In this document: positions 1-12,774 of the stretch, piece by piece
How the letters are laid out: each line of letters begins with the position of its first letter
How positions within the stretch are numbered: the stretch's first letter is position 1
From: Membranipora membranacea
Taxonomy: Eukaryota; Bryozoa; Gymnolaemata; Cheilostomatida; Membraniporidae
Reading direction: 5' to 3'
DNA length: 60,000 nt
Assembly: GCA_914767715.1 (NCBI GenBank)
Contig: OU612068.1
Location: forward strand, 12,712,001-12,772,000
Notes under the pieces: generated by a model
The model's input: the letters and a program-made list of their open reading frames with translations, nothing else
Database searches by the model: none
What the model was told of the DNA's origin: nothing
Made by a program: the position numbers and the translations under genes

Positions 1-50
1 TGCGGCTTTTCACTCTCCGTCAGCGTCCGTTTTAATTAGGGTCACTTTTG
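1..50 (+). repeat. Partial monomer at left window edge
   Basis: These bases match the last ~50 bp of a monomer (the CTCCGTCAGCGTCCG tail, then TTAGGGTCAC). The array therefore continues to the left of the window, and no array edge is visible here. Confidence 0.95.
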
Positions 51-1389
51 CTAAAAAAAACATGCCAAACGGCAGCATTGAAAAATAAAAACTCTGTTGG
101 ATTCTTATCAAACTCCGACCAGTTCAAGCTCTTATTGGCCTCATTCAAACTGCAGAATATTGGAATCCTCTGATTAACTGGTGGGTCATAACGCTGACTT
201 GAAGTTTCAAAAATTATACCAAGGGAGGGTATCATGGTTTTTTTTCGCCGAGATCAAAAAATAGATTCGCTTCAAACCTACCTCATAAGGAGGAGCAACT
301 CCTGTTCATCTCGAATCTGCAAACCGTTTGGCTCTGCGGCTTTTCACTCTCCGTCAGCGTCCGTTTTAATAAGGGTCACTTTTGCTAAAACAAAACATGC
401 CAAACGGCAGCATTGAAAAATAAAAACTCTGTTGGATTCTTATCAAACTCCGACCAGTTTAAGCTCTTATTGGCCTCATTCAAACTGCAGAATATTGGAA
501 TCCTCTGATTAACTGGTGGGTCATAACGCTGACTTGAAGTTTCAAAAATTATACCAAGGGAGGGTATCACGGTTTTTTTTCGCCGAGATCAAAAAATAGA
601 TTCGCTTCAAACCTACCTCATAGGGAGGAGCAACTCCTGCTCATCTCGAATCTGCAAACCGTTTGGCTCTGCGGCTTTTCACTCTCCGTCAGCGTCCGTT
701 TTAAATAGGGTCACTTTTGCTAAAAAAAAACATGCCAAACGGCAGCATTGAAAAATAAAAACTCTGTTGGATTCTTATCAAACTCTGACCAGTTCAAGCT
801 CTTATTGGCCTCATTCAAACTGCAGAATATTGGAATCCTCTGATTAACCGGTGGGTCATAACGCTGACTTGAAGTTTCAAAAATTATACCAAGGGAGGGT
901 ATCACGGTGTTTTTTCGCCGAGATCAAAAAATAGATTCGCTTCAAACCTACCTCATAGGGAGGAGCAACTCCTGCTCATCTCGAATCTGCAAACCTTTTG
1001 GCTCTGCGGCTTTTCACTCTCCGTCAGCGTCCGTTTTAATTAGGGTCACTTTTGCTAAAAAAAAACATGCCAAACGGCAGCATTGAAAAATAAAAACTCT
1101 GTTGGATTCTTATCAAACTCCGACCAGTTCAAGCTCTTATTGGCCTCATTCAAACTGCAGAATATTGGAATCCTCTGATTAACTGGTGGGTCATAACGCT
1201 GACTTGAAATTTCAAAAATTATACCAAGGGAGGGTATCACGGTTTTTTTTCGCCGAGATCAAAAAATAGATTCGCTTCAAACTTACCTCATAGGGAGGAG
1301 CAACTCCTGCTCATCTCGAATCTGCAAATCGTTTGGCTCTGCGGCTTTTCACTCTCCGTCAGCGTCCGTTTTAATTAGGGTCCCTTTTG
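51..1389 (+). repeat. Left block, 4-monomer unit
   Basis: Four monomers begin at about 51, 386, 720 and 1055. The first carries ATCATGG (231-237) instead of ATCACGG and ends in AATAAGGGTCAC. The second begins CTAAAACAAAAC and ends in TAAATAGGG. The third has ACGGTGTTTT and AAACCTTTTGG. The fourth has GAAATTTCAAA, AAACTTACC and CAAATCG. The first two types recur from 1390 (offset 1340 bp, four monomers). The third and fourth recur at 4072 and 4407 (offset 3352 bp, ten monomers). This shows local amplification without one fixed higher-order period. Confidence 0.8.
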
Positions 1390-2729
1390 CTAAAAAAAAA
1401 CATGCCAAACGGCAGCATTGAAAAACAAAAACTCTGTTGGATTCTTATCAAACTCCGACCAGTTCAAGCTCTTATTGGCCTCATTCAAACTGCAGAATAT
1501 TGGAATCCTCTGATTAACTGGTGGGTCATAACGCTGACTTGAAGTTTCAAAAATTATACCAAGGGAGGGTATCATGGTTTTTTTTCGCCGAGATCAAAAA
1601 ATAGATTCGCTTCAAACCTACCTCATAGGGAGGAGCAACTCCTGTTCATCTCGAATCTGCAAACCGTTTGGCTCTGCGGCTTTTCACTCTCCGTCAGCGT
1701 CCGTTTTAATAAGGGTCACTTTTGCTAAAACAAAACATGCCAAACGGCAGCATTGAAGAATAAAAACTCTGTTGGATTCTTAACAAACTCCGACCAGTTT
1801 AAGCTCTTATTGGCCTCATTCAAACTGCAGAATATTGGAATCCTCTGATTAACTGGTGGGTCATAACGCTGACTTGAAGTTTCAAAAATTATACCAAGGG
1901 AGGGTATCACGGTTTTTTTTCGCCGAGATCAAAAAATAGATTCGCTTCAAACCTACCTCATAGGGAGGAGCAACTCCTGCTCATCTCGAATCTGCAAACC
2001 GTTTGGCTCTGCGGCTTTTCACTCTCCGTCAGCGTCCGTTTTAAATAGGGTCACATTTGCTAAAAAAAAACATGCCAAACGGCAGCATTGAAAAATAAAA
2101 ACTCTGTTGGATTCTTATCAAACTCCGACCAGTTCAAGCTCTTATTGGCCTCATTCAAACTGCAGAATATTGGAATCCTCTGATTAACTGGTGGGTCATA
2201 ACGCTGACTTGAAGTTTCAAAAATTATACCAAGGGAGGGTATCATGGTTTTTTTTCGCCGAGATCAAAAAATAGATTCGCTTCAAACCTACCTCATAGGG
2301 AGGAGCAACTCCTGTTCATCTCGAATCTGCAAACCGTTTGGCTCTGCGGCTTTTCACTCTCCGTCAGCGTCCGTTTTAATAAGGGTCACTTTTGCTAAAA
2401 CAAAACATGCCAAACGGCAGCATTGAAAAATAAAAACTCTGTTGGATTCTTAACAAACTCCGACCAGTTCAAGCTCTTATTGGCCTCATTCAAACTGCAG
2501 AATATTGGAATCCTCTGATTAACTGGTGGGTCATAACGCTGACTTGAAGTTTCAAAAATTATACCAAGGGAGGGTATCACGGTTTTTTTTCGCCGAGATC
2601 AAAAAATAGATTCGCTTCAAACCTACCTCATAGGGAGGAGCAACTCCTGCTCATCTCGAATCTGCAAACCGTTTGGCTCTGCGGCTTTTCACTCTCCGTC
2701 AGCGTCCGTTTTAAATAGGGTCACTTTTG
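1390..2729 (+). repeat. Tandemly duplicated 2-monomer unit (670 bp x 2)
   Basis: The pairs 1390-2059 and 2060-2729 are copies of one dimer. The first monomer of each pair has ATCATGG (near 1571 and 2241) and the tail AATAAGGG. The second has the CTAAAACAAAAC head, AACAAACTCCG in place of ATCAAACTCCG, and the TAAATAGGG tail. Differences between the pairs are few, such as AAAAACAAAA against AAAAATAAAA and CACTTTTGC against CACATTTGC. The pair also resembles 51-719. The pattern is that of a recent unequal exchange producing a dimeric register. Confidence 0.82.
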
Positions 2730-5411
2730 CTAAAAAAAAACATGCCAAACGGCAGCATTGAAAAATAAAAACTCTGTTGGATTCTTATCAAACTCCGACC
2801 AGTTCAAGCTCTTATTGGCCTCAATCAAACTGCAGAATATAAGAATCCTCTGATTAACTGGTGGGTCATAACGCTGACTTGAAGTTTCAAAAATTATACC
2901 AAGGGAGGGTATCACGGTTTTTTTTTCGCCGAGATCAAAAAATAGATTCGCTTCAAACCTACCTCATAGGGAGGAGCAACTCCTGCTCATCTCGAATCTG
3001 CAAACCGTTTGGCTCTGCGGCTTTTCACTCTCCGTCAGCGTCCGTTTTAATTAGGGTCACTTTTGCTAAAAAAAACATGCCAAACGGCAGCATTGAAAAA
3101 TAAAAACTCTGTTGGATTCTTTTCAAACTCCGACCAGTTCAAGCTCTTATTGGCCTCATTCAAACTGCAGAATATTGGAATCCTCTGATTAACTGGAGGG
3201 TCATAACGCTGACTTGAAGTTTCAAAAATTATAACAAGGGAGGGTATCACGGTGTTTTTTCGCCGAGATCAAAAAATAGATTCGCTTCAAACCTACCTCA
3301 TATGGAGGAGCAACTCCTGCTCATCTCGAATCTGCAAACCGTTTGGCTCTGCGGCTTTTCACTCTCCGTCAGCGTCCGTTTTAATTAGGGTCACTTTTGC
3401 TATAAAAAAAACATGCCAAACGGCAGCATTGAAAAATAAAAACTCTGTTGGATTTTTATCAAACTCCGACCAGTTCAAGCCCTTATTGGCCTCATTCAAA
3501 CTGCAGAATATTGGAATCCTCTGATTAACTGGTGGGTCAAAACGCTGACTTGAAGTTTCAAAAATTATACCAAGGGAGGATATCACGGTTTTTTTTCGCC
3601 GAGATCAAAAAATAGATTCGCTTCAAACCTACCTCATAGGGAGGAGAAACTCCTGCTCATCTCGAATCTGCAAACCGTTTTGCTCTGCGGCTTTTCACTC
3701 TCCGTCAGCGTCCGTTTTAATTAGGGTCACTTTTGCTAAAAAAAAACATGCCAAACGGCAGCATTGAAAAATAAAAACTCTGTTGGATTCTTATCAAACT
3801 CCGACCAGTTCAAGCTCTTATTGGCCTCATTCAAACTGCAGAATATTGGAATCCTCTGATTAACTGGTGGGTCATAACGCTGACTTGAAGTTTCAAAAAT
3901 TATACCAAGGGAGGGTATCACGGTTTTTTTTTCGCCGAGATCAAACAATAGATTCGCTTCAAACCTACCTCATAGGGAGGAGCAACTCCTGCTCATCTCG
4001 AATCTGCAAACCGTTTGGCTCTGCGGCTTTTCACTCTCCGTCAGCGTCCGTTTTAATTAGGGTCACTTTTGCTAAAAAAAAACATGCCAAACGGCAGCAT
4101 TGAAAAATAAAAACTCTGTTGGATTCTTATCAAACTCCGACCAGTTCAAGCTCTTATTGGCCTCATTCAAACTGCAGAATATTGGAATCCTCTGATTAAC
4201 TGGTGGGTCATAACGCTGACTTGAAGTTTCAAAAATTATACCAAGGGAGGGTATCACGGTGTTTTTTCGCCGAGATCAAAAAATAGATTCGCTTCAAACC
4301 TACCTCATAGGGAGGAGCAACTCCTGCTCATCTCGAATCTGCAAACCTTTTGGCTCTGCGGCTTTTCACTCTCCGTCAGCGTCCGTTTTAATTAGGGTCA
4401 CTTTTGCTAAAAAAAAACATGCCAAACGGCAGCATTGAAAAATAAAAACTCTGTTGGATTCTTATCAAACTCCGACCAGTTCAAGCTCTTATTGGCCTCA
4501 TTCAAACTGCAGAATATTGGAATCCTCTGATTAACTGGTGGGTCATAACGCTGACTTGAAATTTCAAAAATTATACCAAGGGAGGGTATCACGGTTTTAT
4601 TTCGCCGAGATCAAAAAATAGATTCGCTTCAAACTTACCTCATAGGGAGGAGCAACTCCTGCTCATCTCGAATCTGCAAATCGTTTGGCTCTGCGGCTTT
4701 TCACTCTCCGTCAGCGTCCGTTTTAATTAGGGTCACTTTTGCTAAAAAAAAACATGCCAAACGGCAGCATTGAAAAATAAAAACTCTGTTGGATTCTTAT
4801 CAAACTCTGACCAGTTCAAGCTCTTATCGGCCTCATTCAAACTGCAGAATATTGGAATCCTCTGATTAACTGGTGGGTCATAACGCTGACTTGAAGTTTC
4901 AAAAATTATACCAAGGGAGGGTATCACGGTTTTTTTTCGCCGAGATCAAAAAATAGATTCGCTTCAAACCTACCTCATAGGGAGGAGCAACTCCTGCTCA
5001 TCTCGAATCTGCAAACCGTTTGGCTCTGCGGCTTTTCACTCTCCGTCAGCGTCCGTTTTAATTAGGGTCACCTTTGCTAAAAAAAAACATGCCAAACGGC
5101 AGCATTGAAAAATAAAAACTCTGTTGGATTCTTATCAAACTCCGACCAGTTCAAGCTCTTATTGGCCTCATTCAAACTGCAGAATATTGGAATCCTCTGA
5201 TTAACTGGTGGGTCATAACGCTGACTTGAAGTTTCAAAAATTATACCAAGGGAGGGTATCACGGTTTTTTTTCGCCGAGATCAAAAAATAGATTCGCTGC
5301 AAACCTACGTCATAAGGAGGAGCAACTCCTGCTCATCTCGAATCCGCAAACCGTTTGGCTCTGCGGCTTTTCACTCTCCGTCAGCGTCCGTTTTAATTAG
5401 GGTCACTTTTG
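2730..5411 (+). repeat. Left block, heterogeneous monomers
   Basis: Eight monomers with more private variants than elsewhere: ATATAAGAATCC near 2837, AACTGGAGGG and ATAACAAGG near 3195 and 3230, a TATGGAGG variant near 3302, CAAAACGCTG near 3538, GGATATCACGG near 3578, and TTATCGGCC near 4826. Monomers at 4072 and 4407 match those at 720 and 1055. No tight higher-order period is visible here, which is typical of older or less often homogenised satellite. Confidence 0.75.
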
Positions 5412-6415
5412 CTAAAAAAAAACATGCCAAACGGCAGCATTGAAAAATAAAAACTCTGTTGGATTCTTATCAAACTCTGACCAGTTCAAGCTCTTATTGG
5501 CCTCATTCAAACTGCAGAATATTGGAATCCTCTGATTAACTTGTGGGTCATAACGCTGACTTGAAGTTTCAAAAATTATACCAAGGGAGGGTATCACGGT
5601 TTTTTTTCGCCGAGATCAAAAAATAGATTCGCTTCAAATCTACCTCATAGGGAGGAGCAACTCCTGCTCATCTCGAATCTGCAAACCGTTTGGCTCTGCG
5701 GCTTTTCACTCTCCGTCAGCGTCCGTTTTAATTAGGGTCACTTTTGCTAAAAAAAACATGCCAAACGGCAGCATTGAAAAATAAAAACTCTGTTGGATTC
5801 TTATCAAACTCCTACCAGTTCAAGCTCTTATTGGCCTCATTCAAACTGCAGAATATTGGAATCCTCTGATTAACTGGTGGGTCATAACGCTGACTTGAAG
5901 TTTCAAAAATTATACCAAGGGAAGGTATCACGGTTTTTTTTCGCCGAGATCTAAAAATAGATTCACTTCAAACCTACCTCATAGGGAGGAGCAACTCCTG
6001 CTCATCTCGAATCTGCAAACCGTTTGGCTCTGCGGTTTTTCACTCTCCGTCAGCGTCCGTTTTAATTAGGGTCACCTTTGCTAAAAAAAAACATGCCAAA
6101 CGGCAGCATTGAAAAATAAAAACTCTGTTGGATTCTTATCAAACTCTGACCAGTTCAAGCTCTTATTGGCCTCATTCAAACTGCAGAATATTGGAATCCT
6201 CTGATTAACTGGTGGGTCATAACGCTGACTTGAAGTTTCAAAAATTATACCAAGGGAGGGTATCACGGTTTTTTTTCGCCGAGATCAAAAAATAGATTCG
6301 CTTCAAACCTACCTCATAGGGAGGAGCAACTCCTGCTCATCTCGAATCTGCAAACCGTTTGGCTCTGCGGCTTTTCACTCTCCGTCAGCGTCCGTTTTAA
6401 TTAGGGTCAATTTTG
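5412..6415 (+). repeat. Entry into 5-monomer HOR
   Basis: Three monomers begin at 5412, 5747 and 6081. The first and third carry CTCTGACC. The second has CTCCTACC, GGAAGGTATC and GATCTAAA, and ends with GCGGTTTTTCAC. They are variant classes of the 5-monomer unit that follows, but the E-class and CGTGCC-class partners are missing from this stretch. It is best read as a partial or rearranged copy of the unit that starts at 6416. Confidence 0.65.
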
Positions 6416-8089
6416 CTAAAAAAAAACGTGCCAAACGGCAGCATTGAAAAATAAAAACTCTGTTGGATTCTTATCAAACTCCGACCAGTTCAAGCTCTTA
6501 TTGGCCTCATTCAAACTGCAGAATATTGGAATCCTCTGATTAACTGGTGGGTCATAACGCTGACTTGAAGTTTCAAAAATTATACCAAGGGAGGGTATCA
6601 CGGTTTTTTTTCGCCGAGATCAAAAAATAGATTCGCTTCAAACCTACCTCATAGGGAGGAGCAACTCCTGCTCATCTCGAATCTGCAAACCGTTTGGCTC
6701 TGCGGCTTTTCACTCTCCGTCAGCGTCCGTTTTAATTAGGGTCACTTTTGCTAAAAAAAACATGCCAAACGGCAGCATTGAAAAATAAAAACTCTGTTGG
6801 ATTCTTATCAAACTCCTACCAGTTCAAGCTCTTATTGGCCTCATTCAAACTGCAGAATATTGGAATCCTCTGATCAACTGGTGGGTCATAACGCTGACTT
6901 GAAGTTTCAAAAATTATACCAAGGGAGGGTATCACGGTTTTTTTTCGCCGAGATCAAAAAATAGATTCACTTCAAACCTACTTCATAGGGAGGAGCAACT
7001 CCTGCTCATCTCGAATCTGCAAACCGTTTGGCTCTGCGGCTTTTCACTCTCCGTCAGCGTCCGTTTTAATTAGGGTCACTTTTGCTAAAAAAAACATGCC
7101 AAACGGCAGCATTGAAAAATAAAAACTCTGTTGGATTCTTATCAAACTCCTACCAGTTCAAGCTCTTATTGGCCTCATTCAAACTGCAGAATATTGGAAT
7201 CCTCTGATTAACTGGTGGGTCATAACGCTGACTTGAAGTTTAAAAAAATTATACCAAGGGAAGGTATCACGGTTTTTTTTCGCCGAGATCTAAAAATAGA
7301 TTCACTTCAAACCTACCTCATAGGGAGGAGCAACTCCTGCTCATCTCGAATCTGCAAACCGTTTGGCTCTGCGGTTTTTCACTCTCCGTCAGCGTCCGTT
7401 TTAATTAGGGTCACCTTTGCTAAAAAAAAACATGCCAAACGGCAGCATTGAAAAATAAAAACTCTGTTGGATTCTTATCAAACTCCGACCAGTTCAAGCT
7501 CTTATTGGCCTCATTCAAACTGCAGAATATTAGAATCCTCTGATTAACTGGTGGGTCATAACGCTGACTTGAAGTTTCAAAAATTATACCAAGGGAGGGT
7601 ATCACGGTTTTTTTTCGCCGAGATCAAAAAATAGATTCGCTTCAAACCTACGTCATAGGGAGGAGCAACTCCTGCTCATCTCGAATCCGCAAACCGTTTG
7701 GCTCTGCGGCTTTTCACTCTCCGTCAGCGTCCGTTTTAATTAGGGCCACTTTTGCTAAAAAAAAACATGCCAAACGGCAGCATTGAAAAATAAAAACTCT
7801 GTTGGATTCTTATCAAACTCTGACCATTTCAAGCTCTTATTGGCCTCATTCAAACTGCAGAATATTGGAATCCTCTGATTAACTGGTGGGTCATAACGCT
7901 GACTTGAAGTTTCAAAAATTATACCAAGGGAGGGTATCACGGTTTTTTTTCGCCGAGATCAAAAAATAGATTCGCTTCAAACCTACCTCATAGGGAGGAG
8001 CAACTCCTGCTCATCTCGAATCTGCAAACCGTTTGGCTCTGCGGCTTTTCACTCTCCGTCAGCGTCCGTTTTAATTAGGGTCAATTTTG
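6416..8089 (+). repeat. 5-monomer HOR, copy 1 (1674 bp)
   Basis: The monomer order by diagnostic variants is: 6416 with TCAATTTTGC and CGTGCC; 6751 with CTCCTACC and GATCAACTGG; 7085 with CTCCTACC, GGAAGGTATC and GATCTAAA; 7420 with ATTAGAATCC, CTACGTCAT and AATCCGCAAACC; 7755 with GGGCCACT and CTCTGACC. The CGTGCC class returns at 8090, 9427 and 11100, which defines the repeat. A + strand reading frame at 7215-7451 arises from local run-length changes and is not a gene. Confidence 0.82.
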
Positions 8090-9426
8090 CTAAAAAAAAA
8101 CGTGCCAAACGGCAGCATTGAAAAATAAAAACTCTGTTGGATTCTTATTAAACTCCGACCAGTTCAAGCTCTTATTGGCCTCATTCAAACTGCAGAATAT
8201 TGGAATCCTCTGATTAACTGGTGGGTCATAACGCTGACTTGAAGTTTCAAAAATTATACCAAGGGAGGGTATCACGGTTTTTTTTCGCCGAGATCAAAAA
8301 ATAGATTCACTTCAAACCTACCTCATAGGGAGGAGCAACTCCTGCTCATCTCGAATCTGCAAACCGTTTGGCTCTGCGGCTTTTCACTCTCCGTCAGCGT
8401 CCGTTTTAATTAAGGTCACTTTTGCTAAAAAAAACATGCCAAACGGCAGCATTGAAAAATAAAAACTCTGTTGGATTCTTATCAAACTCCTACCAGTTCA
8501 AGCTCTTATTGGCCTCATTCAAACTGCAGAATATTGGAATCCTCTGATCAACTGGTGGGTCATAACGCTGACTAGAAGTTTCAAAAATTATACCAAGGGA
8601 AGGTATCACGGTTTTTTTCGCCGAGATCTAAAAATAGATTCACTTCAAACCTACCTCATAGGGAGGAGCAACTCCTGCTCATCTCGAATCTGCAAACCGT
8701 TTGGCTCTGCGGTTTTTCACTCTCCGTCAGCGTCCGTTTTCATTAGGGTCACCTTTGCTAAAAAAAACATGCCAAACGGCAGCATTGAAAAATAAAAACT
8801 CTGTTGGATTCTTATCAAACTCCGACCAGTTCAAGCTCTTATTGGCCTCATTCAAACTGCAGAATATTGGAATCCTCTGATTAACTGGTGGGTCATAACG
8901 CTGACTTGAAGTTTCAAAAATTATACCAAGGGAGGGTATCACGGTTTTTTTTCGCCGAGATCAAAAAATAGATTCGCTTCAAACCTACGTCATAGGGAGG
9001 AGCAACTCCTGCTCATCTCGAATCCGCAAACCGTTTGGCTCTGCGGTTTTTCACTCTCCGTCAGCGTCCGTTTTAATTAGGGTCACCTTTGCTAAAAAAA
9101 AACATGCCAAACGGCAGCATTGAAAAATAAAAACTCTGTTGGATTCTTATCAAACTCTGACCAGTTCAAGCTCTTATTGGCCTCATTCAAACTGCAGAAT
9201 ATTGGAATCCTCTGATTAACTGGTGGGTCATAACGCTGACTTGAAGTTTCAAAAATTATACCAAGGGAGGGTATCACGGTTTTTTTTCGCCGAGATCAAA
9301 AAATAGATTCGCTTCAAACCTACCTCATAGGGAGGAGCAACTCCTGCTCATCTCGAATCTGCAAACCGTTTGGCTCTGCGGCTTTTCACTCTCCGTCAGC
9401 GTCCGTTTTAATTAGGGTCAATTTTG
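8090..9426 (+). repeat. HOR copy 2, reduced to 4 monomers (1337 bp)
   Basis: The order is CGTGCC class (8090), a merged monomer at 8424, the CTACGTCAT class (8758) and the CTCTGACC class (9092). The monomer at 8424 has both GATCAACTGG, typical of the second position, and GGAAGGTATC plus GATCTAAA, typical of the third. This points to an exchange between positions two and three that removed one repeat. Together with copy 1 it forms a 9-monomer block of 3011 bp that recurs from 9427. Confidence 0.8.
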
Positions 9427-11099
9427 CTAAAAAAAAACGTGCCAAACGGCAGCATTGAAAAATAAAAACTCTGTTGGATTCTTATCAAACTCCGACCAGT
9501 TCAAGCTCTTATTGGCCTCATTCAAACTGCAGAATATTGGAATCCTCTGATTAACTGGTGGGTCATAACGCTGACTTGAAGTTTCAAAAATTATACCAAG
9601 GGAGGGTATCACGGTTTTTTTTCGCCGAGATCAAAAAATAGATTCACTTCAAACCTACCTCATAGGGAGGAGCAACTCCTGCTCATCTCGAATCTGCAAA
9701 CCGTTTGGCTCTGCGGCTTTTCACTCTCCGTCAGCGTCCGTTTTAATTAGGGTCACTTTTGCTAAAAAAAACATGCCAAACGGCAGCATTGAAAAATAAA
9801 AACTCTGTTGGATTCTTATCAAACTCCTACCAGTTCAAGCTCTTATTGGCCTCATTCAAACTGCAGAATATTGGAATCCTCTGATCAACTGGTGGGTCAT
9901 AACGCTGACTTGAAGTTTCAAAAATTATACCAAGGGAGGGTATCACGGTTTTTTTTCGCCGAGATCAAAAAATAGATTCACTTCAAACCTACCTCATAGG
10001 GAGGAGCAACTCCTGCTCATCTCGAATCTGCAAACCGTTTGGCTCTGCGGCTTTTCACTCTCCGTCAGCGTCCGTTTTAATTAGGGTCACTTTTGCTAAA
10101 AAAAACATGCCAAACGGCAGCATTGAAAAATAAAAACTCTGTTGGATTCTTATCAAACTCCTACCAGTTCAAGCTCTTATTGGCCTCATTCAAACTGCAG
10201 AATATTGGAATCCTCTGATTAACTGGTGGGTCATAACGCTGACTTGAAGTTTCAAAAATTATACCAAGGGAAGGTATCACGGTTTTTTTTCGCCGAGATC
10301 TAAAAATAGATTCACTTCAAACCTACCTCATAGGGAGGAGCAACTCCTGCTCATCTCGAATCTGCAAACCGTTTGGCTCTGCGGTTTTTCACTCTCCGTC
10401 AGCGTCCGTTTTAATTAGGGTCACCTTTGCTAAAAAAAAACATGCCAAACGGCAGCATTGAAAAATAAAAACTCTGTTGGATTCTTATCAAACTCCGACC
10501 AGTTCAAGCTCTTATTGGCCTCATTCAAACTGCAGAATATTAGAATCCTCTGATTAACTGGTGGGTCATAACGCTGACTTGAAGTTTCAAAAATTATACC
10601 AAGGGAGGGTATCACGGTTTTTTTTCGCCGAGATCAAAAAATAGATTCGCTTCAAACCTACGTCATAGGGAGGAGCAACTCCTGCTCATCTCGAATCCGC
10701 AAACCGTTTGGCTCTGCGGCTTTTCACTCTCCGTCAGCGTCCGTTTTAATTAGGGCCACTTTTGCTAAAAAAAAACATGCCAAACGGCAGCATTGAAAAA
10801 TAAAAACTCTGTTGGATTCTTATCAAACTCTGACCAGTTCAAGCTCTTATTGGCCTCATTCAAACTGCAGAATATTGGAATCCTCTGATTAACTGGTGGG
10901 TCATAACGCTGACTTGAAGTTTCAAAAATTATACCAAGGGAGGGTATCACGGTTTTTTTTCGCCGAGATCAAAAAATAGATTCGCTTCAAACCTACCTCA
11001 TAGGGAGGAGCAACTCCTGCTCATCTCGAATCTGCAAACCGTTTGGCTCTGCGGCTTTTCACTCTCCGTCAGCGTCCGTTTTAATTAGGGTCAATTTAG
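9427..11099 (+). repeat. 5-monomer HOR, copy 3 (1673 bp)
   Basis: The monomers at 9427, 9762, 10096, 10430 and 10765 match 6416, 6751, 7085, 7420 and 7755 in order and variants, including GATCAACTGG, GATCTAAA, ATTAGAATCC with CTACGTCAT, and GGGCCACT. The offset is 3010-3011 bp, nine monomers. The next monomers, 11100 (CGTGCC) and 11434 (TTAAGGTCAC), match 8090 and 8424, so the 9-monomer block was duplicated as a whole before part of the second copy was replaced. Confidence 0.82.
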
Positions 11100-12774
11100 C
11101 TAAAAAAAAACGTGCCAAACGGCAGCATTGAAAAATAAAAACTCTGTTGGATTCTTATCAAACTCCGACCAGTTCAAGCTCTTATTGGCCTCATTCAAAC
11201 TGCAGAATATTGGAATCCTCTGATTAACTGGTGGGTCATAACGCTGACTTGAAGTTTCAAAAATTATACCAAGGGAGGGTATCACGGTTTTTTTTCGCCG
11301 AGATCAAAAAATAGATTCACTTCAAACCTACCTCATAGGGAGGAGCAACTCCTGCTCATCTCGAATCTGCAAACCGTTTGGCTCTGCGGCTTTTCACTCT
11401 CCGTCAGCGTCCGTTTTAATTAAGGTCACTTTTGCTAAAAAAAACATGCCAAACGGCAGCATTGAAAAATAAAAACTCTGTTGGATTCTTATCAAACTCC
11501 TACCAGTTCAAGCTCTTATTGGCCTCATTCAAACTGCAGAATATTGGAATCCTCTGATTAACTGGTGGGTCATAACGCTGACTTGAAGTTTCAAAAATTA
11601 TACCAAGGGAAGGTATCACGGTTTTTTTTCGCCGAGATCAAAAAATAGATTCACTTCAAACCTACCTCATAGGGAGGAGCAACTCCTGCTCATCTCGAAT
11701 CTGCAAACCGTTTGGCTCTGCGGCTTTTCACTCTCCGTCAGCATCCGTTTTAATTAGGGTCACTTTTGCTAAAAAAAAACATGCCAAACGGCAGCATTGA
11801 AAAATAAAAACTCTGTTGGATTCTTATCAAACTCCGACCAGTTCAAGCTCTTATTGGCCTCATTCAAACTGCAGAATATTGGAATCCTCTGATTAACTGG
11901 TGGGTCATAACGCTGACTTGAAGTTTCAAAAATTATACCAAGGGAGGGTATCACGGTTTTTTTTCGCCGAGATCAAAAAATAGATTCACTTCAAACCTAC
12001 CTCATAGGGAGGAGCAACTCCTGCTCATCTCGAATCTGCAAACCGTTTGGCTCTGCGGCTTTTCACTCTCGGTCAGCGTCCGTTTTAATTAGGGTCACTT
12101 TTGCTAAAAAAAAACATGCCAAACGGCAGCATTGAAAAATAAAAACTCTGTTGGATTCTTATCAAACTCCGACCAGTTCAAGCTCTTATTGGCCTCATTC
12201 AAACTGCAGAATATTGGAATCCTCTGATTAACTGGTGGGTCATAACGCTGACTTGAAGTTTCAAAAATTATACCAAGGGAGGGTATCACGGTTTTTTTTC
12301 GCCGAGATCAAAAAATAGATTCACTTCAAACCTACCTCATAGGGAGGAGCAACTCCTGCTCATCTCGAATCTGCAAACCGTTTGGCTCTGCGGCTTTTCA
12401 CTCTCGGTCAGCGTCCGTTTTAATTAGGGTCACTTTTGCTAAAAAAAAACATGCCAAACGGCAGCATTGAAAAAAAAAAACTCTGTTGGATTCTTATCAA
12501 ACTCCGACCAGTTCAAGCTCTTATTGGCCTCATTCAAACTGCAGAATATTGGAATCCTCTGATTAACTGGTGGGTCATAACGCTGACTTGAAGTTTCAAA
12601 AATTATACCAAGGGAGGGTATCACGGTTTTTTTTTCGCCGAGATCAAAAAATAGATTCACTTCAAACCTACCTCATAGGGAGAAGCAACTCCTGCTCATC
12701 TCGAATCTGCAAACCGATTGGCTCTGCGGCTTTTCACTCTCCGTCAGCGTCCGTTTTAATTAGGGTCACTTTTG
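11100..12774 (+). repeat. End of 9-mer copy and single-monomer amplification
   Basis: The monomers at 11100 and 11434 finish the second 9-monomer block. The monomers at 11769 and 12104 are nearly identical and both carry CTCTCGGTCAG (near 12066 and 12396), a mark not seen elsewhere in the window. They look like a fresh duplication of one 335 bp unit. The monomer at 12439 has an unbroken A-run where others read AAAAATAAAA, and an extra T in the T-run. Confidence 0.75.
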
